Of a DNA stretch of 32,338 nucleotides, positions 10,001-17,366 are shown piece after piece. Each line of letters begins with the position of its first letter. Within the stretch, counting starts at the first letter, position 1. The DNA lies in the NCBI GenBank assembly GCA_030149525.1, contig JASBRJ010000002.1:1-32338 (forward strand), in the 5' to 3' direction. This DNA is from a bacterium (GTDB lineage: Bacteria > Vulcanimicrobiota > Xenobia > Xenobiales > JADMJV01). Made by a program: the position numbers and the translations under genes. The notes beneath the pieces are model-generated. The model was not told the origin of the DNA and ran no database searches. It saw nothing but the letters and a program-made list of their open reading frames with translations.

Positions 10001-10684
10001 GGCCCGGTGAGATCGGCTCACCTCATCCACGACTCCATTTTTCTCTTTTTTAACTCAGGTGCCGTCTCTTTCTACGATCTCACCACTTCGTCGCTGGCCG
10101 GCACCCTTTCCATGGAAGGCTTCCAAGTGTTCAGGGCCTTTCCCGTGGGCAAGGGGCGCGCTCTTCTCATGACAGATCGCGGACATGTTATGGGTGATGT
10201 GGCCAAACAGACCCTGGAGCCCGGTCTTCCTCTTTCCCTTACGGAATTGCCGGGTGAGGTGACTTTCGCCGTGGAGGAGCCGGAGCGGGGACTGGCTATG
10301 TTGGGTTTCTCCGACGGAACCCTTATGGTCGGTTCGGTGAAAAACCGACGGGTGGTTTTCGGCGTGAAACAGACTCTTGGAGCGGTGACCGGTGCCTCTC
10401 TGAACTTCGCCATGAATGTGGGAATCAGTGTGAGCGCCAAAGGTGGACTCACCCTTTTCGATCTCACCAGCGGCGAGGTGTTCGAACGCTTCACGGCCCA
10501 TTCCGATGCAGTCACCTCCGTCGTGATGCAGGAGAATGGGCGCTACCTCACCACCTGCACCGCAGGCGGCCAATTCCGGCTGTGGGAGCTTTCCTGGCTA
10601 CTTGAGAACTCCACTCATCGGGAATCGGCGAGCTGGCTTCCCACCAGCGCTTTCAGACGCTTAGGCAAGATCTTCAAGTTATAG
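7061..10684 (+). CDS. Giant Ser/Thr protein kinase with helical-repeat and beta-propeller regions
   Basis: Eukaryote-like protein kinase of 1207 residues. The kinase domain (about 25-315) is complete: glycine loop GYGGQG (32-37), K54 (ALKLP), HRDLKPEN with D151, DFG with D169, and APEQ in the activation segment. Residues about 325-470 look like TPR-type helical repeats. The remainder, apart from a helical stretch near 820-880, has two long runs of WD40/PQQ-like strands, probably two beta-propellers, the last blade ending in FRLWELSW. No signal peptide or membrane segment is visible, so it is likely cytoplasmic. The GTG start has no strong ribosome binding site and probably relies on coupling to the gene 21 nt upstream. 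It is the last gene of the PTS-kinase operon and overlaps the convergent PilC-like gene by 6 nt. Substrates are unknown; the neighbouring FHA kinase is a candidate partner. Confidence 0.9.
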   Translation: MAEQETKQTHVVLGVSPGEIVDGRFEIIDLIGYGGQGVVLRVRHLEWDTTLALKLPLPNVVKSPANKLRFLQEAETWIRLGVHPNIVRCWFVQDIAGLPGLFLDLMTGGSLEDKIKDRSVLSLSWDGFITILLQIAEGLAHSHSMGVVHRDLKPENLLLREDGRVCLTDFGLVKSFASDHHDGETSGEMPKDSSVTGSGIFLGTPRYGAPEQWRKDMKIGPTTDIYSFGVLFFEMLCGRRPFDGPGENPDPMSLIDRHLTTPPPDPRTFRPDIPKELAAYCLKCLTKDPAGRPQSTDELIGDLSVLLQQLSGRTYRRPAPVPGGDRADLLNNAAVSLYSLGQVEKSRKLLETGLMLEAGHHKCLYNLVQLDRRENKISTKESLLRLRRANAKLELALLFIEEAMGKQAIDLIATIPEEERNGLLYRTEGDAHMYAEEFLPAQKAYEKARRLMPNDQPTRIRRLLASTGKTSGVNGELFFPSTESSYSNRAPDPELNLVMTHDGRQMIGINAHEVVGMDVTTRALADQAQREKNSTPPIKCWVNNDRLVVQDRYGFEFWSLEVFKLLKRTPGRVLAATSNLQRMVLLQQDGLIYVDKASNKMSGLKFPPGTPPSAHVKAAFTPDGQGLCILTPTGKIGQVDGDFNVVHLEWPPPLKNFSEMACFSIGSDGNIYLATREGKMKAFNIHAKKGVFSFQVPFQPQEMELDITSNTLVVTSERFCGIFSKTGKLLHRGEGPCAVDFQKEHALTWVNGYLTLFKLYPFRKIRAFSERIPRPRQIAFSNNGRRAVTLDPTGEHHVWEVDEEHRVYERSLLLTPGESYQQLITSFDSYLRSFNHSLELFRQGKLYDCYRKLSEARSVAGFSQAEEALELQWELCRRLKRGKMEAIWERYYASETTFGCLLPTDDTIVLSDSRGLHLHKFTGMSASPRYSVPEAKNTVLAGLYPIPEQGTYLMAVSDSGNIFYLNPADGALLHRVDLEMGPVRSAHLIHDSIFLFFNSGAVSFYDLTTSSLAGTLSMEGFQVFRAFPVGKGRALLMTDRGHVMGDVAKQTLEPGLPLSLTELPGEVTFAVEEPERGLAMLGFSDGTLMVGSVKNRRVVFGVKQTLGAVTGASLNFAMNVGISVSAKGGLTLFDLTSGEVFERFTAHSDAVTSVVMQENGRYLTTCTAGGQFRLWELSWLLENSTHRESASWLPTSAFRRLGKIFKL

Positions 10685-11782
10685 ATTCTTAATCAGCTCC
10701 ATGAGCGGCAGCATAGTGGCGATAATGAAAATGGCCACGGTGATCCCCATAAACAGCATGGCCAGAGGCTCCATGGCAGCCAGAATGCCTCGGGCTCGAT
10801 ATTCAAGCTCTGTTTCGTAAAGCACCACGATCTTGGATAGAACATCAGAGAGCGACCCCGCCTCCTGCCCTAAACTCACGCTGCTGATAAAGGTGGCGGG
10901 AAAGAAATCGGTCTCTGCAAGAGCCTCATCGAGTCTGGAACCGTTGATCATGGCTTGAATGGCCCCTGGCATGCGGCGCTTCAAAATGGGGTCGCCTGCC
11001 GCATTGCCCGCCAATTTGAGAGCCTGGGTAATGGGCACACCCACCTCTGTCATCAACTCCAGACAGCGAGAGAATCGGCAGGTGGCAAGCGCCGTGAGTT
11101 GACGCCTGAGAAAACTGTTGGAGTGGAGAAAAAGAAAGAGCTTGTACTGACTGGCCGGGCTCTCCACCATCTTTATGATGGTTCGAATAACAAAGAAGCC
11201 CACCACAACGGCACCAAGGTAGAAAAAGGGACTGGCCACCATCTTGGAGAGCCTCAGAACGACCCGGCTAATGAGAGGAAGCTCCACCCCTGACGATTCC
11301 ACCAACGAAAAGAGTTCGCCGAACAGAAACGGTGGAACCCACAGCACAAAAATGACGCAGATTACCAGAATCCAAATGGGATAAATGAGGGCCTGTTTGA
11401 AAAGAAGGGAAGTCTGATAGCTCTTCTCTTCATATTCGGAGAGCCGGCTCATCACCTGAGGCAGGGCGCCGGCCGCTTCGGCCACTTCAATAGTTCGCCG
11501 GCAGTGATCGCTAAAGAGGTATGGGAACTCTTTCACCGCGAAACTGAAAGAAACACCGGAGAGAATTCTCTCTTCAATCTTCTCCAGGGCGTATTTGAGT
11601 TGCTTATTCTGGACCTGGTCTCGCAGAATCCGCAAACTCCGGGGCAAACTCAAACCCGCCTGAAAAAGCACCTGCAAGCTCCTAAAGAGAAGCGCGCGCT
11701 CGCGAATCTTGACCTGCCCAATCACCATTGCCGGAGATCTTCGAGAAACCCCGGCTTGTTCCGTCTGCCTAACGGAATTCAT
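10679..11782 (-). CDS. PilC/GspF-family inner-membrane platform protein
   Basis: Inner-membrane platform of a type IV pilus or type II secretion machine, which couples the assembly ATPase to pilin polymerisation. The 367-residue product has two T2SSF repeats (about 30-152 and 233-355), each with a family glycine motif: EVAEAAGAL near 99-107 and GQEAGSL near 305-311. Three hydrophobic segments lie at about 134-156, 187-203 and 338-358. I start it at the ATG at 11782; extending in frame to 11980 would add a basic, low-quality N-terminus lying over the start of the divergent gene. Full-length relatives are about 400 residues, so the N-terminus is slightly short. No assembly ATPase is encoded in the window. 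The stop overlaps the convergent giant kinase gene by 6 nt. Confidence 0.9.
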   Translation of the reverse strand: MNSVRQTEQAGVSRRSPAMVIGQVKIRERALLFRSLQVLFQAGLSLPRSLRILRDQVQNKQLKYALEKIEERILSGVSFSFAVKEFPYLFSDHCRRTIEVAEAAGALPQVMSRLSEYEEKSYQTSLLFKQALIYPIWILVICVIFVLWVPPFLFGELFSLVESSGVELPLISRVVLRLSKMVASPFFYLGAVVVGFFVIRTIIKMVESPASQYKLFLFLHSNSFLRRQLTALATCRFSRCLELMTEVGVPITQALKLAGNAAGDPILKRRMPGAIQAMINGSRLDEALAETDFFPATFISSVSLGQEAGSLSDVLSKIVVLYETELEYRARGILAAMEPLAMLFMGITVAIFIIATMLPLMELIKNL

Positions 11783-11816
11783 GATTGAACCAAATAACCT
11801 CAAGGCTCCAATTTTG

Positions 11817-11825
11817 TGGTATCTT
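11817..11825 (+). promoter_or_regulatory. Extended -10 promoter candidate, probably giving a leaderless mRNA
   Basis: TGGTATCTT matches the extended -10 pattern TGNTATNNT. The hexamer ends at 11825, 6 nt before the ATG at 11832, so a start about 7 nt downstream would fall on the A of the ATG. No Shine-Dalgarno sequence is present before this ATG, which agrees with a leaderless transcript. No good -35 was found. Confidence 0.4.
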
Positions 11826-11831
11826 TGTCTT

Positions 11832-13760
11832 ATGGGTTTTCGCTTTGTTCTCAACCGTCTTCGTTCCAACGGCATGACGATAGGCACGGTACTGCTGCTG
11901 GTGACAGTCGGTTCGCTTGCCGTTTTCACCATGGTGGCCATGGCGTTTTTCCACATGCGGTTCAGCAATGTGGTGGTCAATCAACGGAGCGCGCGAAACA
12001 TCGCTGAATCGGCTCTCTCTACCGCCCTAACCAAGATTTGGGAAAGTGATAAGTACGGCGTCACCCGAGATACCCTCGACACGATTCACATCACCTCCAC
12101 AACCGATGAGGCCGCCGAGGGCTTTCTCGCTTTCAACGAGGCCGACGCCAACAGGTTAGGCGTGCCCTACTCCACCAACAACTTCGAGTCGGAAAAAGCG
12201 GTCGAAGGAGGCAACGGCCGCACCATCCCAGACAGCACCGTCCACCTGGTAGCCGTGGGCAAATGTCGAGGAGCCCAATACAAAGCCGAAGTTCTCTACT
12301 ACGTGCCCCCATATCCCAACGCCCTGGCTTCCAGCGGTCCGGTGGTTTCCACAGGCGGTCTCCTGGTGGCGGGCATTCCAACGGTGGAGAAAGCTGCCGC
12401 CATGGGCCCGAGCGGGATCGAAGTGGACAAATTGGAACCGGGACACATTCTTTCCAACGCCAAAGGCAAGAAAGCGATCTATCTCGGGCCGAGTTCGTCG
12501 GTTCGCGGAGACGTGGTCGCAGTCGGTGGCATCGAGGTGATCACCCCCACCGATATTCAGGGCGAAGTCCGGCCTAACGCCTCTCCCCAAACCGTCCCGA
12601 ATCTCAACGTCGACGATGTCTTCACTCGCCTCGACAGCATCGAAACTCGAGACAAGATTACGGCTCCCACAGTGGCCGACGGGCATGTGGTGGACTACTT
12701 CACGGAAGCGGCCGCCCCCCTCACCGTCAAGGGCGATCTCTTGCTCGACGGCGGGGTTCTCTACTGCCGCGACGACCTCAATGTTCAGGGGAAAGTCACC
12801 GGCAACGGTGCCATCTTCTCTTTAGGCGACGTGAAGATCGACGGCGGAGCCGATCTTTCCGCCAAAGATCAGGTCGCCGTGGTTGCCAAAGGCGCTCTTG
12901 AACTCCACGGAACCTCCAAAGATTCCCAATTTTTCAACGGTCTGATCTACTCGGAGTCCGAGATTCTTGCCAGCGACATCACCATCATCGGAGCGGCCGT
13001 GGTCAACGGTGACGACAAGAGTCCGTTGGAATTAGACAACGTCACCCTGGTCAAAACTCCCCTGGCTGTGAGCATGGTGATCGGAACGCCCTCTAAGCCC
13101 TCTTTCGATGCCGCCGTCCTCAAATCAGGCAATAAGAAGGATAAAATCGGATTAACCGGCATCCTGGGCGGCTCCAAGACAAGCTATTCCTACTCTCCTC
13201 CCGACACTGAGTCGACCCTTAAGTCAACCCTGGCCGGAGGTCTTCAAATTTCCGGGTTTCAAATGCCCAAAGTGGATGGCGAAGTCAAATACTCTTTACT
13301 CTATGAGGGCGTCTTCAGCCGGGCCATCGGTGGTCTGAAAACGATTGGCGATCTTACTCCCGACGAGCAAGCGGCCCTAGAACTCGACACCCGCCGCCAC
13401 TACTTCGCCGGAGATAACCTCTACATCCGCTACGACCGACTCACCGGAGTCAACAGAGAACAGGCTCAAAGCGCCTACAATACTCTCAAGACTCAGCTTG
13501 AGTCGGTTCTGCCGAGCCCTGTGAGCTACAGCATCGTGGAAAAGAAGAAGAAACGCATTCTCTTTTTCTCCAGCAGCAAAACCAAAAAGACACCGGCGGT
13601 CTTCGATCCGGCGGAAGGTCTGGTTTTGGACGTGGATGGGTTTCTGGACACCCTCAGAGAGCCCCGCACCAAGAAAGGCCCTACTTTCATCGATCTCAAT
13701 CTCAATCAGGTTTTCGACCCGGCTGAGACCTCAAAAATTCTGCTCTGGAAGAGTTTTTAA
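11832..13760 (+). CDS. PilX-like pilus-associated protein with beta-rich middle
   Basis: The N-terminus has a short basic segment, then SNG followed by a hydrophobic run MTIGTVLLLVTVGSLAV, which resembles the class III prepilin/PilX signal but lacks the usual Glu at +5. An amphipathic helix follows (VNQRSARNIAESALSTAL), as in PilX proteins. Residues about 210-400 contain short glycine-rich strand repeats (for example VKGDLLLDGG, VQGKVTGNG, LGDVKIDGG), suggesting a beta-helix or bactofilin-like stack. The C-terminal third is polar with a Lys-rich patch near 570-590. The ATG at 11832 is chosen because the signal starts there; an in-frame upstream extension would overlap the divergent PilC-like gene. 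It is probably a minor pilus or secretion component anchored in the inner membrane. The 3' end overlaps the convergent kinase gene by 30 nt. Confidence 0.7.
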   Translation: MGFRFVLNRLRSNGMTIGTVLLLVTVGSLAVFTMVAMAFFHMRFSNVVVNQRSARNIAESALSTALTKIWESDKYGVTRDTLDTIHITSTTDEAAEGFLAFNEADANRLGVPYSTNNFESEKAVEGGNGRTIPDSTVHLVAVGKCRGAQYKAEVLYYVPPYPNALASSGPVVSTGGLLVAGIPTVEKAAAMGPSGIEVDKLEPGHILSNAKGKKAIYLGPSSSVRGDVVAVGGIEVITPTDIQGEVRPNASPQTVPNLNVDDVFTRLDSIETRDKITAPTVADGHVVDYFTEAAAPLTVKGDLLLDGGVLYCRDDLNVQGKVTGNGAIFSLGDVKIDGGADLSAKDQVAVVAKGALELHGTSKDSQFFNGLIYSESEILASDITIIGAAVVNGDDKSPLELDNVTLVKTPLAVSMVIGTPSKPSFDAAVLKSGNKKDKIGLTGILGGSKTSYSYSPPDTESTLKSTLAGGLQISGFQMPKVDGEVKYSLLYEGVFSRAIGGLKTIGDLTPDEQAALELDTRRHYFAGDNLYIRYDRLTGVNREQAQSAYNTLKTQLESVLPSPVSYSIVEKKKKRILFFSSSKTKKTPAVFDPAEGLVLDVDGFLDTLREPRTKKGPTFIDLNLNQVFDPAETSKILLWKSF

Positions 13761-15032
13761 AGCTAGTCGGACATCGGTCAAGTCGGCGTAGCGCTTGGCC
13801 GGCTCCTTCTCCAGCATCGTCAGGATAAGCTCGCACAGTTCGTCGGACAGGGCGGCGTTGTAAACCCGGGGACTTGGTGGCTCCTCAATCAGATGTTTGG
13901 TAATCGTTTGCATCATGTCCTCGCACTCGAAAGGCAACCTGCCGGTGAAAATCTGGAAAGCGACTACACCGAGAGCGTATTGGTCCATGGAGGCTGAAGG
14001 CGGTTCGCCCTGAATCTGTTCAGGGGCCATGTAGGCCGGTGTTCCCATGACGGCCCCCGTCACCGTCACGGTCTTAATATTTCGAACCTTGGCCAGACCG
14101 AAGTCGGAAATCTTCACTTTGCCGCTCTTGGTCATCATGATATTGTCGGGCTTTAAGTCGCGGTGAGTGACTCCCTGAGCGTGAGCAAACTCCATTCCGG
14201 CCAGAATCTCGTCGAAGATTCGAAGCCCTTCTGGAATGGGAAGTCCGCCCTCGGTAATTCGATCCTCAAGGGTCCCCCCGTCCACCAACTCCAAAGCCAA
14301 GTAGATCAGCTCGTCGTTCATGCCCCAGTCGTGCAGAGCCACGATATTGGGATGGAACAGCTTCTGACAGATCTGAACCTCTCGCTTGAACCGCTCCACC
14401 GTGCTCTCGTCATCGGTGGCGGACAGCACCTTGACCGCCACATGTTCACCCGTTTTGTGGTCGTCACCGGTGACTCCGCGGTAAACCACAGCCATGCCCC
14501 CTTTGCCCAAGAAGCCGGTGAGAAGATAGTTACCCAACCGTTGGCCGAGCGCCGTGTCTTTGGAGACGACAGCTTTGCTCTTGAGCTCGTCGAAGAAGGC
14601 CACTTGCTCTTCTTTCTTCTCCTCAAGCACTCTGAGACGCCGAACGATAGGCCGTGCGACAGCGGCCACGATACCTAGAAAGACGAGAGTGAACGCCCCC
14701 TTCAGAGGCCACCCGGCAGAAAGAGAAATCTTCTGGCCGCGCAAAGGGTAGACTCCGGAATTCAGCTCCTTCTCCGATAGTGCCATAGTAATGGACTGAT
14801 AACCGGCGGCTCGGAAGCGAAACTCCATAAACTTCGGCGCCTTGAAACTCAAAGGTTCATTGGCCGGTCCCACATAGTTTTCATCGGCCATATCGTTCAT
14901 CATATAGACCTTGGTATGAGGCGGCCAACAGTTGAAGGTCACTGTCTTTGTCTCGCTTTCGTCGGCGGCCACAGAAACGCCGAGGGAAAGGAGCATGAGC
15001 ATCATTATGAGATTCTGGAAACGTTTTTTCAC
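13731..15032 (-). CDS. Membrane Ser/Thr protein kinase with secreted PEGA-like sensor
   Basis: A transmembrane Ser/Thr kinase of 433 residues. A signal peptide (about 1-23, ending VSVAADE) is followed by an extracytoplasmic beta-rich segment (about 28-105) resembling PEGA domains, with the FRAAGYQSI pattern near 73-81. A membrane helix at about 111-128 and a Lys/Glu-rich coiled linker lead to a complete kinase domain (about 168-430): GKGGMA glycine loop, K201, HRDLKPDN with D292, DFG with D310, and APEQ. The predicted topology puts the sensor outside and the kinase in the cytoplasm. The GTG start overlaps the upstream prepilin stop by 4 nt, so it is co-translated with the prepilin operon. This suggests it senses or controls pilus assembly; that is inference. 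Confidence 0.9.
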   Translation of the reverse strand: MKKRFQNLIMMLMLLSLGVSVAADESETKTVTFNCWPPHTKVYMMNDMADENYVGPANEPLSFKAPKFMEFRFRAAGYQSITMALSEKELNSGVYPLRGQKISLSAGWPLKGAFTLVFLGIVAAVARPIVRRLRVLEEKKEEQVAFFDELKSKAVVSKDTALGQRLGNYLLTGFLGKGGMAVVYRGVTGDDHKTGEHVAVKVLSATDDESTVERFKREVQICQKLFHPNIVALHDWGMNDELIYLALELVDGGTLEDRITEGGLPIPEGLRIFDEILAGMEFAHAQGVTHRDLKPDNIMMTKSGKVKISDFGLAKVRNIKTVTVTGAVMGTPAYMAPEQIQGEPPSASMDQYALGVVAFQIFTGRLPFECEDMMQTITKHLIEEPPSPRVYNAALSDELCELILTMLEKEPAKRYADLTDVRLALKTLPEQNF

Positions 15033-15640
15033 AGCTGATTACGCAAAGACACAGTTCGTATCAATTCAAAGGATCGCATTCCCGACTCGGCCTGCTCTCG
15101 CATTTTTATTCGAGCTAGGAGCGGCATCTGCACGAGAGTACCCGAGCCGGAGTGGGTGAACTCGAAATCCTCAACATTTCGGGCCACCACCCGCCCGTCG
15201 ACCGCGTAGTTCTCGGCTTGGGTCAGTTCCGTGGGAGTCAGCTTACGGGGGCCGTCCACACTCGGGTCGGAGCCGTTTCTCCAACGGAAACGCTTGATCA
15301 CACCACTGGCCTTATCGAATTTGTAAACGATGAGATGATCCGCATAGACCCGCTCCCCGGTAGGCGTGACTTCCTCAACGGGATGGACAGCCACTGCCGG
15401 AACACCCGGAGAAAAGCTGATTCCGAAAAGATTACTCCTCTCCATCTCTCCCACCATCTGCCGCAGGGCGAGGGTTCCCCCCTGTTGAGATTCCGCTCGG
15501 AGAGTGGTTCTTGAGGAGATCTTCAAGGCCGGCACCAAGAATTGATAAGCCAGACCCAATAGCAAAACAGCCAGGGTGAACCCAACAAGCAGTTCGACCA
15601 GGGTCATGCCCCGTTTCTGATTTATGGCAGGCTGATACAC
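15029..15640 (-). CDS. Prepilin-type N-terminal protein, PilW/GspJ-like
   Basis: A minor pilin or pseudopilin of 203 residues. The type III signal is clear: a short polar leader, then KRG followed by MTLVELLVGFTLAVLLLGL, with Glu at +5 of the predicted mature protein, so prepilin peptidase should cut after the Gly. After the long N-terminal helix the protein is beta-rich and has the pattern of PilW/GspJ members (VDGRVVARNVEDFEF, then LLARIKM near the C-terminus). The GTG start lies 2 nt after the upstream prepilin stop, and the stop overlaps the kinase start by 4 nt. It is the middle gene of a three-gene operon read from 16062 to 13731. Whether the machine is a pilus or a type II secretion system cannot be decided here. 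Confidence 0.88.
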   Translation of the reverse strand: MYQPAINQKRGMTLVELLVGFTLAVLLLGLAYQFLVPALKISSRTTLRAESQQGGTLALRQMVGEMERSNLFGISFSPGVPAVAVHPVEEVTPTGERVYADHLIVYKFDKASGVIKRFRWRNGSDPSVDGPRKLTPTELTQAENYAVDGRVVARNVEDFEFTHSGSGTLVQMPLLARIKMREQAESGMRSFELIRTVSLRNQL

Positions 15641-15642
15641 AT

Positions 15643-16062
15643 CTAACGCTTCTGGTTGAAAATCCTCAGTTCGTAGCTTAAAGACTGATTCTTTTGCCGC
15701 TCCGCCCAGGTGACTTTGACTTTAGCTAGCTTTATGTAATCCGACCTGGTCCCGGCGATGTCTTCCACCTGAGTCTCGACCTTGAATTGGGTCGAGCCCC
15801 GTCTCTCGGTTCGAACTCTCCCGTTGGCCGCCGCCAGATCGGAAAACGCACCGCTTCTCAACGTCTCCAATTCGTTCTGGGCAATATTGCTGGCCGAAAG
15901 ACGATTCTCCGCCCTTAGGGAGGCAAGAGTTGAGGAGGGGATGAGATTGAAGAAAATCGCCACCATAATCGACAACAAGCCGAAAGCTACGATCACTTCA
16001 ATAACGCTGAACGCGCGTCTGCCCTCCGATATCGGTTGCATACGACCCCTTTCTCCCGTCAT
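15643..16062 (-). CDS. Prepilin-type N-terminal protein, PilV/GspI-like
   Basis: A minor pilin or pseudopilin of 139 residues, first gene of the prepilin-kinase operon. The leader ends RRA and is followed by FSVIEVIVAFGLLSIMVAIF, a class III signal with Glu at +5; the residue before the cut is Ala rather than the usual Gly, which prepilin peptidases can accept. The remainder has the short IAQNELETLRSG helix typical of PilV/GspI and a beta-rich tail. GGGAGG lies 5 nt before the ATG at 16062, which decides this start over an in-frame TTG 6 codons upstream. No GspH/FimT-type partner or major pilin lies next to it, so other components must be encoded elsewhere. Confidence 0.88.
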   Translation of the reverse strand: MTGERGRMQPISEGRRAFSVIEVIVAFGLLSIMVAIFFNLIPSSTLASLRAENRLSASNIAQNELETLRSGAFSDLAAANGRVRTERRGSTQFKVETQVEDIAGTRSDYIKLAKVKVTWAERQKNQSLSYELRIFNQKR

Positions 16063-16145
16063 TTCGACCTCCCGGAGCAACCTTCCTTACCCGGCGCGGC
16101 ACTTTCCCATTGGGGCAATGTTGAATAATAAATTTGTTACACCGA

Positions 16146-16154
16146 TGTCATAAT
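16146..16154 (+). promoter_or_regulatory. Extended -10 promoter candidate for the kelch operon
   Basis: TGTCATAAT matches the extended -10 pattern with 5 of 6 bases of TATAAT. It lies 46 nt before the kelch ATG in the AT-richer gap between the divergent prepilin and kelch operons, leaving room for a short leader with AAGGAG at 16189-16194. No clear -35 at 17 nt was found. Confidence 0.4.
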
Positions 16155-16199
16155 CAGGAGCGCTCCATAGGTGAGAATGTGGCCCGGCAAGGAGCAGAC

Positions 16200-17366
16200 A
16201 TGAATATTACACACACATTGCCGTCTCGCTACGCATTCACAAACCAAAAAGTTGCCCCATCGACTTCTCAGACAACAGTGCCCGCCGACAGCTTTCAGAT
16301 GTCGGCAAAATCTGAGACCCCACCCTCCCTGGCAGACCTCAAAGCGTTTTTTGAGCCCCCCAAGGAATCCCAGGGTGTCCTGAAATTGAGCCGTCTTCCG
16401 GATCTTCCTCAACCGGCTCGGTCCTCTTTCGGTGTGGCCAAACAGGGAACCAAAGTTTATATGTGTGGCGGTCACAAGGGCCGCGAACACACCTACCCCA
16501 AGGAATCTTTCATGGATTCTTTCGAGGTCTACGATACCGAGACTCAGTCCTGGTATACTCTGGCACCTCGCCCCGTAAAGGCCCACGGCTACGGCATCAT
16601 CGCCGACGGACCTTACGTGTATGCCTACGGTGGTTTCACTTTTTCCGAAGATCACGATCCCAAATGGAAGTCGATTTCCGATGTTCACCGCTACGACACC
16701 CGCACCGACGAGTGGGAGAAGGTGGGCGATCTCAAGAGCCCTCGCTCCTCCAACGCGGCGGTTCAGGTAGGGCGCAAAGTCTACCTCATCGGAGGATGGG
16801 ACAGCACACCGCAATCAGCGGGCGACAAAGAGGGTGAGTTCCTCAAGTCGGTGGAGGTGATGGACCTCGACACCGGTGAGATCACCACCGCTCCGTATGA
16901 GATCCCCAACCCTACCCGACGGGCTTTCACCGCTCTGGAAAAAGACGGCGAGATCGTCATGCTGGGTGGCCTAGGCGAAGGATCGACCCACTTCGAGATG
17001 CTGGACAATGTGACGGTTGTTAACCCGGAAACGGGCGAGAGCCGCGAACTGCCGCGCCTCCCATTTCCTACCTTCGCTCCTGGTGCCGGCAGAATCGGGG
17101 ACACCCTGTTCATCTTCGGCGGACTGATCCGCGAAGGGGAAGAAGGCTACCACTACACCGATTCCGTTTACAAACTGGAGCCCGGTGCCGAGCAGTGGGA
17201 AGACGCCAAAGTCTACCTGGCCGAGAACAAAGGCTTCCCCATGGTTGTGGGCATGAGCGACAATCAGCTGGGCATTCTCGGGGGTCACAGCTACGACGAC
17301 GGCGACGCACCGGTCAGCACTTTCGAACTGTTGACTCGCGAAAAGCCCGACACCGAAGACGAATGA
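16200..17366 (+). CDS. Kelch-repeat beta-propeller protein
   Basis: A 388-residue protein with about six kelch-type blades (about 60-380), shown by recurring double-glycine turns: KVYMCGG, YVYAYGG, KVYLIGG, EIVMLGG, TLFIFGG and QLGILGG, each followed by a conserved aromatic position such as SWYTLAPR or EWEKV. No signal peptide is present. The first 50 residues are Ser/Thr/Pro-rich and probably disordered. AAGGAG lies 5 nt before the ATG at 16200, which decides this start over an in-frame upstream codon at 16134. The stop overlaps the next start by 4 nt (ATGA), so the two propeller proteins are co-translated. Kelch propellers mostly bind partners; a few are enzymes (sialate mutarotases, galactose oxidase), but the sequence gives no specific sign of that. 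Confidence 0.88.
   Translation: MNITHTLPSRYAFTNQKVAPSTSQTTVPADSFQMSAKSETPPSLADLKAFFEPPKESQGVLKLSRLPDLPQPARSSFGVAKQGTKVYMCGGHKGREHTYPKESFMDSFEVYDTETQSWYTLAPRPVKAHGYGIIADGPYVYAYGGFTFSEDHDPKWKSISDVHRYDTRTDEWEKVGDLKSPRSSNAAVQVGRKVYLIGGWDSTPQSAGDKEGEFLKSVEVMDLDTGEITTAPYEIPNPTRRAFTALEKDGEIVMLGGLGEGSTHFEMLDNVTVVNPETGESRELPRLPFPTFAPGAGRIGDTLFIFGGLIREGEEGYHYTDSVYKLEPGAEQWEDAKVYLAENKGFPMVVGMSDNQLGILGGHSYDDGDAPVSTFELLTREKPDTEDE

Noticed and set aside
11783-11980. 66-residue N-terminal extension of the PilC/GspF-like gene
   Set aside because: The extension is basic and low in family resemblance, and would overlap the signal segment of the divergent PilX-like gene; the ATG at 11782 gives an acceptable start to the first T2SSF repeat.
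17195-17362. Upstream extension of the PD40 propeller gene
   Set aside because: The added residues are Arg/His/Ser-rich shadow sequence of the kelch gene; the ATG at 17363 overlapping the kelch stop by 4 nt is the natural start.
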